Source: Mycolicibacterium psychrotolerans (GTDB lineage: Bacteria; Actinomycetota; Actinomycetes; Mycobacteriales; Mycobacteriaceae). From it: a stretch of DNA of 64,000 nt. The stretch lies in the NCBI RefSeq assembly GCF_010729305.1, contig NZ_AP022574.1, positions 2,852,001 to 2,916,000 of the forward strand, written 5' to 3'. The translations under genes were made by a program, and so were the position numbers. The notes beneath the pieces are model-generated. The model made no database searches, was not told where the DNA came from, and worked only from the letters and a program-made list of their open reading frames with translations. Positions 17,208 to 25,367 of this stretch are shown here, piece after piece. How positions within the stretch are numbered: the stretch's first letter is position 1; each line of letters opens with the position of its first letter.

Positions 17208-18088
17208 CGGATCATCGCCACCGCGGTCGCGACGGCCGAGCTGACGTCGTCGTCGGGCGGGTAAAGCAGGGTGCGACCCACGATCAGCCCGCGCACCGAG
17301 GGCAAGGCGAGCGCCTTCTCCCAACTCGCGAACGCCTCGTCGGGGTCTGTCGGGTCCCCGCCCAGCAGCAGGGTGGGCATGGTGGTGGAGTCCATCACCC
17401 GGTCCATCTCGTCGACGACGGGCAGCTTCATCCAGGTGTAGGCCGACGTCGCGCCGAGGCCCTGACCGATGTGCACCGACTTGATCACCGCGTCCGGCGA
17501 CAGGTCGTTGCGGACCTTGCCGTTCACCCGTGAGGACATGAACGGCTCGAGCATCGCGATCAGCCCGTGCGCGGCGAGCTCGTCGATGGCCTGGGCGCAC
17601 GAGGCCAGAGTCGCGACGGTGCCCGGGTCGTCGAGGTCGATGCGGCACAGCATCTTTCCGCCGTTCATCCTCGCCGCCGCGGTGGACGCCGCGGTGGCGC
17701 CGGTCATCCGGTCGTCGAGCTCGAACGACGAGCCCGCGAGTCCGCCGCGGTTGAACGAGCTGAACACGACCTTGTCCTCGAGCGCGCCGAGCAGCAGCAG
17801 GTCATCGAGGATGTCGGCGGTGGCCAGCACCCCGTCCACACCCGGATCGGCCAATGCGGCGCGCAGCCGGTCCAGCAGATCGGTGCGGCTGTTCATCGCG
17901 GTCGGACGCGAGCCGACGGCCAGGGCGCCACGGGCCGGATGGTCGGCGGCGACGATCATCAGCCGGCCGTTGCCGCGCGTCGTCGGCCGGGTGGTGCGGT
18001 TCCGCCAGGCCCGGGCAACGGCGCCGGGATCGTTGGCACGCAGCTCGGTGATCGCCGAATAATCCTGGCAGACAGCGTTTTCAGACAT
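17204..18088 (-). CDS. DeoC/LacD-like aldolase of inositol catabolism
   Basis: 294-residue class I aldolase-like TIM barrel. Visible are LMIVAADHPARGALAVG near the N-terminus, KMLCRIDLDD, and VRGLIVGRTLLYP near the end. In many actinobacterial iol operons a protein of this type replaces the B. subtilis IolJ class II aldolase that cleaves 2-deoxy-5-keto-gluconate 6-phosphate to dihydroxyacetone phosphate and malonate semialdehyde; that role is inferred from position between iolC and iolB. It overlaps iolC by 8 bp and iolB by 4 bp. Confidence 0.78.
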   Translation of the reverse strand: MSENAVCQDYSAITELRANDPGAVARAWRNRTTRPTTRGNGRLMIVAADHPARGALAVGSRPTAMNSRTDLLDRLRAALADPGVDGVLATADILDDLLLLGALEDKVVFSSFNRGGLAGSSFELDDRMTGATAASTAAARMNGGKMLCRIDLDDPGTVATLASCAQAIDELAAHGLIAMLEPFMSSRVNGKVRNDLSPDAVIKSVHIGQGLGATSAYTWMKLPVVDEMDRVMDSTTMPTLLLGGDPTDPDEAFASWEKALALPSVRGLIVGRTLLYPPDDDVSSAVATAVAMIR

Positions 18089-19061
18089 TGACGGCATCCT
18101 CTGCGGTCTGTTCGGCCAGCTCGGCGACCTCGGTGGCTGTCGGCATGGCGGTCGAGCATTCGAGCCGGCCGGCGACGATGGCGCCCGCGGCGTTGGCGTA
18201 GCGCAGGGTCTTCTCCAGCGACCAGCCGTGCAGCAGACCGTGGCACAGGCTGCCGCCGAACGCATCCCCGGCGCCGAGGCCGTTGACGACGTCGACTTCG
18301 TTGGGGGCCACCGTGACGGACGACCGGCGGCTCTTGCCGAGCACGCCGCGCGGTCCCTGCTTGACGATGGCCAGCTCGACGCCGAGGTCGAGCAGTGCGT
18401 CGGCCGCCTTGTGCGGGTTCGACTCCCCGACGGCGATCTCGCACTCTTCACGGTTGCCGACGGCGACGGTGACATGGGCCAGGGCCGCGCGTACCTGCTC
18501 GGTGGCGGCGGCGGGGGAGTCCCAGAACATCGGCCGGTAGTCGAGATCCAGCACGGTCAGGGGTCGACGCTCGCGAGCCTCCCAGGCCGCGAAATGCGCA
18601 CTGCGGCTCGGCTCTTCGGACAGTCCGGTGACCGTGGCCCAGAACAGTCGCGCCGAGCGGACCGCGTCGGCGTCGATCGCGTCGGGGCGGATCTGCAGGT
18701 CGGGTGCGCTGGGCTTGCGGTAGAAGTACAGCGGGAAGTCGTCGGGCGGGAAGATCTCGCAGAACGTCACCGGCGTCGGGAACTCACCATGGGTGGTTAC
18801 GAACCGGTTGTCCACCCCGAGACGGGCGAGCTCGGCACGCACGAACCGACCGAACGGGTCGTCGCCTGCTCCGGAGATCAGAGCCGTGCGGTTACCGAGC
18901 CGGGCAGCCGCGACGGCGACGTTGGCGGCACTGCCCCCGAGGAACTTGCCGAAGGACTCGACGTCTTCGAGGCCGACGCCGACCTGCAGGGGGTACACGT
19001 CGACGCCGCTGCGCCCGATGGCGAGAACGTCATATGGCTGATTTGTCATTACAGGGGTCAT
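18081..19061 (-). CDS. iolC: 5-dehydro-2-deoxygluconokinase
   Basis: PfkB/ribokinase-family sugar kinase of about 326 residues. Signatures: GKFLGGSAANVAVAAARLG near the N-terminus and the catalytic GLGAGDAFGGS near the C-terminus. As the first gene of the iol operon it should phosphorylate 2-deoxy-5-keto-gluconate. The ATG at 19061 is preferred because CGGAG lies 9 bp upstream; an ATG at 19049 and a TTG at 19067 are alternatives. The promoter carries a site shared with the ABC transporter promoter. Confidence 0.9.
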   Translation of the reverse strand: MTPVMTNQPYDVLAIGRSGVDVYPLQVGVGLEDVESFGKFLGGSAANVAVAAARLGNRTALISGAGDDPFGRFVRAELARLGVDNRFVTTHGEFPTPVTFCEIFPPDDFPLYFYRKPSAPDLQIRPDAIDADAVRSARLFWATVTGLSEEPSRSAHFAAWEARERRPLTVLDLDYRPMFWDSPAAATEQVRAALAHVTVAVGNREECEIAVGESNPHKAADALLDLGVELAIVKQGPRGVLGKSRRSSVTVAPNEVDVVNGLGAGDAFGGSLCHGLLHGWSLEKTLRYANAAGAIVAGRLECSTAMPTATEVAELAEQTAEDAVNV

Positions 19062-19133
19062 GTGCAAGTCACTCCGACGGATTGGTGGGTGGCTGTTATG
19101 ACTGTGCCTCCCGCCACACCGTCATGTCAATAG

Positions 19134-19147
19134 TTTGTCCTGACATT
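19134..19147. promoter_or_regulatory. Putative operator in the iolC/regulator intergenic region
   Basis: TTTGTCCTGACATT contains the inverted repeat TGTC-CT-GACA. The same 14 bases occur, inverted, at 20851-20864 before the ABC transporter. Read toward iolC, it lies just upstream of a TTGACA -35-like box (19128-19123), so bound repressor would block iolC transcription; it also lies 70 bp upstream of the GntR regulator gene. Confidence 0.7.
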
Positions 19148-19217
19148 CTGTCTTGTTGCCAATCCGGTGCTACGCTTCCTCTACCGTTTCCAGGGCAAAC
19201 TCGAGATCGGAGCCGAT

Positions 19218-19949
19218 GTGCCTCTGACCGTGGAGCTCGACAGGTCCAGTCCTGTCCCCCTCTACTATCAGCTCGCCCAGGCCATCGAGGCCTCCATCAG
19301 GGACGGCGAGCTCGCGCCGGGCGACCGGTTCGAAAACGAACTGGCACTGGCCAAGCGACTCTCGTTGTCGCGCCCGACCACCCGGCGGGCCATCCAGGAA
19401 CTCGTCGACAAGGGCCTGCTGGTGCGCAAACGCGGGGTCGGCACGCAGGTCGTGCAGAACCCGGTGCACCGCCGGGTCGAACTGACCAGTCTGTTCGACG
19501 ACCTCGCCCGCGCGGGGCAGGAACCGACCACCACGCTGCTCGAGTACCAGGTCGGCCCGCCCGAGGAGGAGGTCGCCCGCGAGCTCAATCTGGCGCTGGA
19601 CCGTGAGGTGGTGTCGATTCGACGGCTGCGCTGCGCCAACGGGGAACCGCTCGCGGTGATGACCAACTACCTTCCCGTCGAGATCGCGCCCGATGCCGAG
19701 GAACTCGAGAGCAACGGGCTCTACCAGTCGCTGCGCGCCCGGGGTGTGCACATCCGGTTGGCGCGTCAGCGCATCGGGGCTCGCGGCGCCTCCCGGGCGG
19801 AGGCGCAGCTGCTCGACGAGAAACCGAATGCGCCGTTGCTCACGATGGCTCGCACCGCGTTCGACGATTCGGGCGCGGCGGTCGAGTTCGGCAACCACTG
19901 CTATCGCGCGTCGCGGTACTACTTCGACACCACGCTCGTCGACCGCTGA
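19218..19949 (+). CDS. GntR/HutC-family regulator of the inositol genes
   Basis: 243 residues from the GTG at 19218, which has CGGAG six bases upstream. Residues ~10-75 form the winged-helix GntR domain (PLYYQLAQAIEASI, LSLSRPTTRRAIQEL, GLLVRKRGVGTQV). The remainder is a UTRA ligand-binding domain with VVSIRRLRCANGEPLAVM and LLTMARTAFDDSG. It is divergent from iolC with the shared operator between them, so it is the likely repressor of both iolC and the transporter, responding to an inositol intermediate (inference). Confidence 0.85.
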   Translation: MPLTVELDRSSPVPLYYQLAQAIEASIRDGELAPGDRFENELALAKRLSLSRPTTRRAIQELVDKGLLVRKRGVGTQVVQNPVHRRVELTSLFDDLARAGQEPTTTLLEYQVGPPEEEVARELNLALDREVVSIRRLRCANGEPLAVMTNYLPVEIAPDAEELESNGLYQSLRARGVHIRLARQRIGARGASRAEAQLLDEKPNAPLLTMARTAFDDSGAAVEFGNHCYRASRYYFDTTLVDR

Positions 19950-19964
19950 CCCCTCACCCGCCGA

Positions 19965-20747
19965 TCAGGAGAATGCGGTGCGGAAGGCGTCGAGCGCGGC
20001 CTCGCTGCCGGCCGTGCCTTCGTGGGCGGCCCAGGCTTCCATGCCGATCGTCCCGCGGTAGCCCAACTCTCGGAGTGCGTCCGCGATCGCAGGGTAGTTG
20101 ATCTCGCCGGTGCCCGGTTCCCGTCGGCCGGGCACATCGGCCACCTGGATCTCGCCGATCGACTCCCCGCAGCGACGCAGCAGCTCGATCAGATTGCCCT
20201 CGCCGATTTGAGCGTGGTATAGGTCCAGCATCATCTTCACGTTCGGGTGTCCGACGCCTTCGACGAGTGCGAGCGTGTCTTTGGCGCGGGCCAGCGGCAC
20301 GCCCGGGTGGTCGACGATCGTGTTGAGGTTCTCCACGACGAACGTCACGCCTGCCGCGGCGCCCAGCTCGCCGAGGCGCTCGAGCGTGCGCGCGGCCGTC
20401 AGCCACATCTGACCGGTCGTTCGCTGTCGCGGCCGGGCCGCCTGCCCGTCCACCAGTTCGGCGGTGTGCAGATTGAGGCGTGAAACACCAAGGGTGGCAG
20501 CGGCTTTGATGCTCAGCTCGGCCGTGCGAACCACCTCGTCGCAGCTGTCCGGGTCGACGAGGTCGCCGTTCAGATATCCGGTCATCGACGTGAACACCGC
20601 CCCCGTCGCGGCGAGCGCGGCGAGGTCCTTGTCCTGCCAACTCCAGATCTCGGCGGCGAACCCGAGGTCGTGGATCCGCTTCACGCGTTCGACGATCGGT
20701 AGGTCGCGAAACACCATCTCCGAGCACACGGCCAGCTGGAAACTCAT
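19965..20747 (-). CDS. Hydroxypyruvate isomerase-like TIM-barrel protein
   Basis: 260 residues of the Hyi family. The features TFVVENLNTIVDHPG, KMMLDLYHAQIGEGN, QVADVPGRREPGTGEINY and GTIGMEAWA match the metal-ligand and active-site stretches of hydroxypyruvate isomerases. It converges with the GntR gene and is divergent from the ABC transporter across a promoter region bearing the shared operator, so it probably belongs to the same regulon. Its true substrate in an inositol cluster may differ from hydroxypyruvate. Confidence 0.78.
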   Translation of the reverse strand: MSFQLAVCSEMVFRDLPIVERVKRIHDLGFAAEIWSWQDKDLAALAATGAVFTSMTGYLNGDLVDPDSCDEVVRTAELSIKAAATLGVSRLNLHTAELVDGQAARPRQRTTGQMWLTAARTLERLGELGAAAGVTFVVENLNTIVDHPGVPLARAKDTLALVEGVGHPNVKMMLDLYHAQIGEGNLIELLRRCGESIGEIQVADVPGRREPGTGEINYPAIADALRELGYRGTIGMEAWAAHEGTAGSEAALDAFRTAFS

Positions 20748-20850
20748 TGCAGTACCTCATCCCGATCGGAGGGCGGAGTGCTACGTCGACGCGATCTCGA
20801 CGCACTCGCGTGATCTGCGGCGATCGTAACCGGATATGACTTGCAGTCCT

Positions 20851-20873
20851 AATGTCAGGACAAAGTCTTGACT
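20851..20873 (+). promoter_or_regulatory. Second copy of the inositol operator with -35 box
   Basis: AATGTCAGGACAAA (20851-20864) is the exact reverse complement of the iolC site, and the next bases (NTNTTGAC) also match, giving about 20 of 22 identical positions. The TTGACT following at 20868 is a good -35 box for the ABC transporter genes; a -10 is not clear. Confidence 0.7.
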
Positions 20874-20976
20874 TTCTGTTGTGAGCCGTATTACATCACT
20901 GCTGAGGCGTGTCGCCCGGCACAACCCCTCAAGGCTCGGTGAGGGCGGCGCGGGATCTCGAGGACAAGGAGATGTG

Positions 20977-21966
20977 ATGACGTTCAAGCGGCTTGCGGCA
21001 CTCGCCGGGGCGGGCGTTCTGGCGGTGGGAATCGTGTCGTGCTCGTCGACCGGCGGCAAGCCCGCGGGCTCGGGTGACGGCGGCGGCGGTGGCACCGTCG
21101 ACACCCCGCGGATGACGATCGCGATGATCACCCACGAGGTCCCGGGTGACTCGTTCTGGGACCTGATCCGAAAGGGCGCCGAGACGGCGGCCAAGAAGGA
21201 CAACATCGAGCTGCGCTACTCCAACGACCCCGAGGCCCCCAACCAGGCCAACCTGGTGCAGAGCGCGCTCGACAGCGGCGTCGACGGCATCGCGGTGACG
21301 CTGGCCAAGCCCGACGCGATGGCGCCCGCGCTGAAAGCCGCTGCCGACAAGGGTATTCCGGTCGTCGCCTTCAACTCCGGGTTCGACAACTGGAAGTCGA
21401 TGGGTGTGCAGGAGTACTTCGGTCAGGACGAGAAGCTGGCCGGCGTCTCGGCGGGGGAGAAGCTCAACGCCGACGGCGCCAAAAAGGTCGTCTGCGTCAT
21501 CCAGGAGCAGGGCCAGGTCGCGCTCGAGTCCCGGTGCGCCGGTGTGACGCAGGGCTTCAAGGGCCAGACCGAACTGCTGAACGTCAACAGCAAGGACATG
21601 CCGTCGGTCGAATCGACGATCACCGCCAAGCTGCAGCAGGATCCGTCGGTCGACACGATCGTCGCACTCGGCGCGCCGATCGCACTGACAGCCGTCCAGT
21701 CGAAGAAGAACGCGGGCAGCAACGCCAAGATCGTCACCTTCGACACCAATGCCGCACTCGTCGACGCCATCCAGGGCGGTGACGTGCAGTGGGCCGTCGA
21801 CCAGCAGCCCTACCTGCAGGGCTATCTCGCCGTCGACGCGCTGTGGCTGTACCTGAACAACAAGAATCTGATCGGCGGAGGCCAGGCCACGCTGACCGGA
21901 CCGTCGTTCATCGACAAGTCCAACATCGACGCCGTGGCCGAACTGGCCAAGGGCGGCACCCGATAG
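20977..21966 (+). CDS. Sugar ABC transporter substrate-binding lipoprotein
   Basis: 329 residues. Signal peptide with lipobox VGIVSC, Cys22, then a Gly/Ser-rich linker and a type I periplasmic-binding fold (IAMITHEVPGDSFWDLIRKG, DGIAVTLAKPDAM, IPVVAFNSG, DTIVALGAPIAL). This is the ribose/inositol-binding family. AAGGAG lies upstream of the ATG. It begins the transporter operon SBP-permease-ATPase, with the inositol operator in its promoter, so myo-inositol or a related polyol is the likely ligand (inference). Confidence 0.9.
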   Translation: MTFKRLAALAGAGVLAVGIVSCSSTGGKPAGSGDGGGGGTVDTPRMTIAMITHEVPGDSFWDLIRKGAETAAKKDNIELRYSNDPEAPNQANLVQSALDSGVDGIAVTLAKPDAMAPALKAAADKGIPVVAFNSGFDNWKSMGVQEYFGQDEKLAGVSAGEKLNADGAKKVVCVIQEQGQVALESRCAGVTQGFKGQTELLNVNSKDMPSVESTITAKLQQDPSVDTIVALGAPIALTAVQSKKNAGSNAKIVTFDTNAALVDAIQGGDVQWAVDQQPYLQGYLAVDALWLYLNNKNLIGGGQATLTGPSFIDKSNIDAVAELAKGGTR

Positions 21967-21983
21967 CACTGGGGGAGACTGAC

Positions 21984-23042
21984 ATGACTACCCAAGAGAC
22001 TCTTGACGTCGCCGATCACAAGGTGGTTCGCGACGAACGCGTCAAGGAACGGAACCGACTGCAGCGACTGCTGATTCGCCCGGAGATGGGTGCAGCGATC
22101 GGTGCGATCGGAATCTTCGTCTTCTTCCTGATCGTCGCGGCCCCGTTCCGTGAGGCAGGGTCACTGGCCACGGTGCTCTACGCCAGCTCGACCATCGGCA
22201 TCATGGCGTGCGGCGTGGCCGTGTTGATGATCGGCGGCGAGTTCGACCTGTCGGCCGGTGTGGCGGTGACGTTCAGCTCGCTGGCGGCGTCGATGCTGGC
22301 CTACAATCTGCACCTCAACCTGTGGGTGGGTTCACTTCTGGCCCTGATCCTGGCGTTGGCCGTGGGCTTCTTCAACGGTTTCCTGGTGATGAAGACCAAG
22401 ATCCCCAGCTTCCTGATCACGCTGAGCACGTTCTTCATGCTCGCCGGCATCAATCTCGCGGTCACCAAACTGGTGGCCGGCCAGGTCGCCACCCAGAGCG
22501 TGAGCGACATGCAGGGCTGGGATTCCGCGCAGAAGGTCTTCGCCTCGTCGTTCACGCTGTTCGGCGTGAGCATCCGCATCACGGTGGTGTGGTGGCTGGT
22601 GTTCACCGCGATCGCGACCTGGGTGCTGTTCAAGACCAAGATCGGGAACTGGATCTTCGCCGTCGGCGGTGACGCCGACAGCGCTCGTGCCGTGGGTGTC
22701 CCGGTGACCAAGGTCAAGATCGGGCTGTTCATGTTCGTCGCCTTCTGCGCCTGGTTCGTCGGCATGCACCTGCTGTTCGCCTTCAACACGGTGCAGTCCG
22801 GGCAGGGCATCGGGAACGAGTTCTTCTACATCATCGCCGCCGTCATCGGTGGGTGCCTGCTCACCGGTGGGTACGGCACCGCGATCGGCGCCGCCATCGG
22901 TGCATTCATCTTCGGCATGACCAACCAGGGCATCGTCTACGCCGGCTGGGATCCCGACTGGTTCAAGTTCTTCCTGGGCGCGATGCTGCTGTTCGCGGTG
23001 ATCGCCAACAACGCCTTCCGCAACTACGCCGCAAAGAAGTGA
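21984..23042 (+). CDS. Sugar ABC transporter permease (RbsC-like)
   Basis: 352 residues with about ten hydrophobic segments. The family motif GGEFDLSAGVAVTF and the later AVGGDADSARAVGVPV are typical of RbsC/AraH-type permeases. The N-terminal 45 residues are charged and cytoplasmic. The ATG has GGGGGAG upstream, 17 bp after the binding-protein stop. Confidence 0.92.
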   Translation: MTTQETLDVADHKVVRDERVKERNRLQRLLIRPEMGAAIGAIGIFVFFLIVAAPFREAGSLATVLYASSTIGIMACGVAVLMIGGEFDLSAGVAVTFSSLAASMLAYNLHLNLWVGSLLALILALAVGFFNGFLVMKTKIPSFLITLSTFFMLAGINLAVTKLVAGQVATQSVSDMQGWDSAQKVFASSFTLFGVSIRITVVWWLVFTAIATWVLFKTKIGNWIFAVGGDADSARAVGVPVTKVKIGLFMFVAFCAWFVGMHLLFAFNTVQSGQGIGNEFFYIIAAVIGGCLLTGGYGTAIGAAIGAFIFGMTNQGIVYAGWDPDWFKFFLGAMLLFAVIANNAFRNYAAKK

Positions 23043-23046
23043 TCTG

Positions 23047-23871
23047 ATGACCGCAACAGTCGAAAAGCCAAGCAGCGACGCACCGTCGGGCGGCAACGTG
23101 CCGCTGGTCGAGCTCAAGGACGTCGGAAAGTCCTACGGCAACATCACCGCGCTCAAGGGCATCTGCCTGCGGGTGCACGCCGGTGAGGTGACCGGCATCC
23201 TCGGCGACAACGGCGCGGGCAAGTCCACGCTGATCAAGATCATCTCCGGACTGCATCAGCAGACGGAAGGGGAGCTGCTCGTCGACGGTGAACCGATGAG
23301 GTTCGGCTCGCCAGCCGACGCATTGGCCAAAGGCATCGCCACGGTGTACCAGAATTTGGCGGTCGTGCCACTGATGCCGGTGTGGCGCAACTTCTTCCTC
23401 GGCCAGGAGCTGCGCAAGAAGTCGTTCCCGTTCTCCCTGGACGCCAACGCGATGCGCGCCACCACCCTGACGGAGTTGTCGAAGATGGGCATCGAACTGC
23501 CCGACGTCGACGCGCCGATCGGCTCGCTGTCGGGCGGACAGCGCCAGTGCGTGGCCATCGCACGGGCGGTGTTCTTCGGCGCTCGGGTATTGATCCTGGA
23601 CGAGCCGACCGCGGCGCTGGGCGTCAAGCAGTCGGGCGTGGTCCTCAAATACATCACCGCGGCCAAAGAAGCCGGCTTCGGCGTGGTGTTCATCACGCAC
23701 AACCCGCACCACGCGCACCTGGTCGGCGACCACTTCGTCCTGCTCAACCGCGGCAGGCAGAAACTGGACTGCGCCTATGACGACATCACGCTCGAACACC
23801 TGACGCAGCAGATGGCCGGCGGCGACGAACTCGAGGCGTTGTCCCACGAACTGCGCAGCGCCAAGGGTTGA
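23047..23871 (+). CDS. Sugar ABC transporter ATP-binding protein, single domain
   Basis: 274 residues. Walker A GDNGAGKST, signature LSGGQRQ, Walker B VLILDEP and switch His in VFITHNPHH are all present. Unlike RbsA/XylG, which carry two fused ATPase domains, this protein has one, as in FrcA-type transporters; a homodimer would power import. Four bases separate it from the permease. It ends the transporter operon. Confidence 0.92.
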   Translation: MTATVEKPSSDAPSGGNVPLVELKDVGKSYGNITALKGICLRVHAGEVTGILGDNGAGKSTLIKIISGLHQQTEGELLVDGEPMRFGSPADALAKGIATVYQNLAVVPLMPVWRNFFLGQELRKKSFPFSLDANAMRATTLTELSKMGIELPDVDAPIGSLSGGQRQCVAIARAVFFGARVLILDEPTAALGVKQSGVVLKYITAAKEAGFGVVFITHNPHHAHLVGDHFVLLNRGRQKLDCAYDDITLEHLTQQMAGGDELEALSHELRSAKG

Positions 23872-23975
23872 GTCGTCGCGGGGCCTCATCCGCTCATCGA
23901 ACGTTCACGGTCTCGACATGGTGACGCTCCTCGCGTCGGCAGGCCAGGCGTCAGATCCGGCGGCACAATGGGCTC

Positions 23976-24125
23976 ATGGACAGTGCTTTCTACACTCGCG
24001 CAGACGTCCCCGTCTGGCGTGACCCGCTGTCGGCCGGCTGGCGCGCCCACCGGAACCTGCTGCTGCTGCGCCTGCGCTGGCACGAGCGGCGTGCGGCGAC
24101 CGCGGATCAGGCAGACCGCGGCTGA
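23976..24125 (+). CDS. Possible 49-aa hypothetical protein
   Basis: ATG at 23976 opens a 49-codon frame starting MDSAFYTRADVPVWRDPLSA and ending with an Arg/Leu-rich helix. It sits alone 120 bp before the nitroreductase gene. The composition looks protein-like (aromatic residues, proline-bounded segments), but there is no strong ribosome site and I recognise no family. Confidence 0.35.
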   Translation: MDSAFYTRADVPVWRDPLSAGWRAHRNLLLLRLRWHERRAATADQADRG

Positions 24126-24244
24126 GGGGATGAATCTGGGCGCAACCGTCCGTTCTGTCGATCAGTGAGCCGACAACCCGGACGCGCTGCGCGACAACCG
24201 CCTTCGTGAGCCTGTCGGTATGTGCCGACAAGAGAGCGACGGTC

Positions 24245-24970
24245 ATGGATGTCTACGAGGCGGTCTCCAGCAGGCGCGCGGTGCGGGCCTTCTCCGAGCG
24301 ACCGGTTGCAGAGGAACTTCTGGAGCGGGTGCTCGCGGCAGCGGCGTGGGCACCGTCGGGGTCGAACCTGCAACCATGGCACACCTACGTGGTGACCGGT
24401 GCGCCGCTGACACGGATGACAGCACAAGCGGTCTCGCGAGTGGCAGCCGGGGAACCCTGGGACGACAGGGAATTCGAGATGTATCCGGCCGAGCTGCGAT
24501 CGCCGTACCGTGAGCGGCGCCACGCATTCGCACAGCAGCGGTACGGGGCGCTCGGCATCGCCCGCGATGATTTCGAGGCCCGGCAGCGCGCCGCGATCGG
24601 GAACTGGAACTGCTTCGGCGCACCAGCCGCGCTGTTCGTCTACGTGAGCCGCGATCTCGGCCTTCCCCAGTGGGCCGACGTCGGGATGTACCTGCAGACC
24701 GTCATGCTGTTGCTCCGCGCCGAAGGGCTGCACAGTTGCCCGCAGATGGCGTGGTCGATGACGCGTACCACCGTCGCCGACGTGGTGAAACCTGCCGATG
24801 ACCTGATCTTGTTCTGTGGCGTGTCCGTCGGCTATGACGCCGAGCCGGCACCGCAGGCTCGGGTCGGACGCGCGGCGCTGGCGGAGACGGTCACGTTCGT
24901 CGGCGGCCGGCGCGGGGCGAAAAGTGACGGGCGGCGGCACCTGGTTGCCAGAACTTCGCTATCCGGATAG
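24245..24970 (+). CDS. Nitroreductase-family flavoprotein
   Basis: 241 residues. The N-terminal SSRRAVRAFSERPV and AAWAPSGSNLQPWHTYVV are the FMN-binding signatures of the nitroreductase/BluB-type fold, and ADVGMYLQTVMLLLRAEGL is the central helix. It should reduce nitro or quinone compounds with NAD(P)H. Start at ATG 24245 rather than GTG 24206, because homology starts at MDVYEAV. The last ~20 residues (Arg-rich) look like an added tail. Confidence 0.87.
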   Translation: MDVYEAVSSRRAVRAFSERPVAEELLERVLAAAAWAPSGSNLQPWHTYVVTGAPLTRMTAQAVSRVAAGEPWDDREFEMYPAELRSPYRERRHAFAQQRYGALGIARDDFEARQRAAIGNWNCFGAPAALFVYVSRDLGLPQWADVGMYLQTVMLLLRAEGLHSCPQMAWSMTRTTVADVVKPADDLILFCGVSVGYDAEPAPQARVGRAALAETVTFVGGRRGAKSDGRRHLVARTSLSG

Positions 24971-25367
24971 TCGATCCTCTTGGGCCCGCGTTTCCCTGCG
25001 TTGCCGCCTTCAGGTTCTCTTCCTTCGTCCGTGTCCAGCAACCCTCGCAATTCCGCAACCCTCGGTAGCGGTGGGGTCGCTTTCACCAGCGGAATCATGG
25101 ATTTTCCCCGACCGAGACCTACCCGCGTGCGGTCAGACGTGCGTACCACTCTTGGCCGGCGGCGCGAGTTCGGAAAGTTTTGCCAGGCAGCGGCGCAGAC
25201 GTTTGACCAGGCATGGAGCGGAGTCGATGGTCGGTACCGCGGACTTTTGCTGGGCTGGACAACCAGTCCGGAGACGTGAAGTTTCTTGACGCAAAACGCG
25301 GACATGTCAACTTACTGCTGAGTAAATTACCGCTGTTCATGTTTGCACTTTCAACGAAGGAGAGTTC
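24971..25367. other. Non-coding region upstream of the GjpA-like gene
   Basis: About 400 bp without a convincing gene; open frames here lack ribosome sites and familiar sequence. Near its end are TTGACG (25286-25291), a possible -35, and the palindrome TTACTGCTGAGTAA. Confidence 0.5.
25312..25325. promoter_or_regulatory. 14-bp palindrome, candidate TetR-type operator
   Basis: TTACT-GCTG-AGTAA is an inverted repeat located 42 bp upstream of the secreted-protein start, where a -10 region would fall relative to TTGACG at 25286. Its size and AT-rich arms resemble TetR-family operators. No regulator gene is adjacent. Confidence 0.4.

Noticed and set aside
24816..25289. Open frames between nitroreductase and the GjpA-like gene
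   Set aside because: They overlap each other on both strands, contain no family motif and lack start signals.
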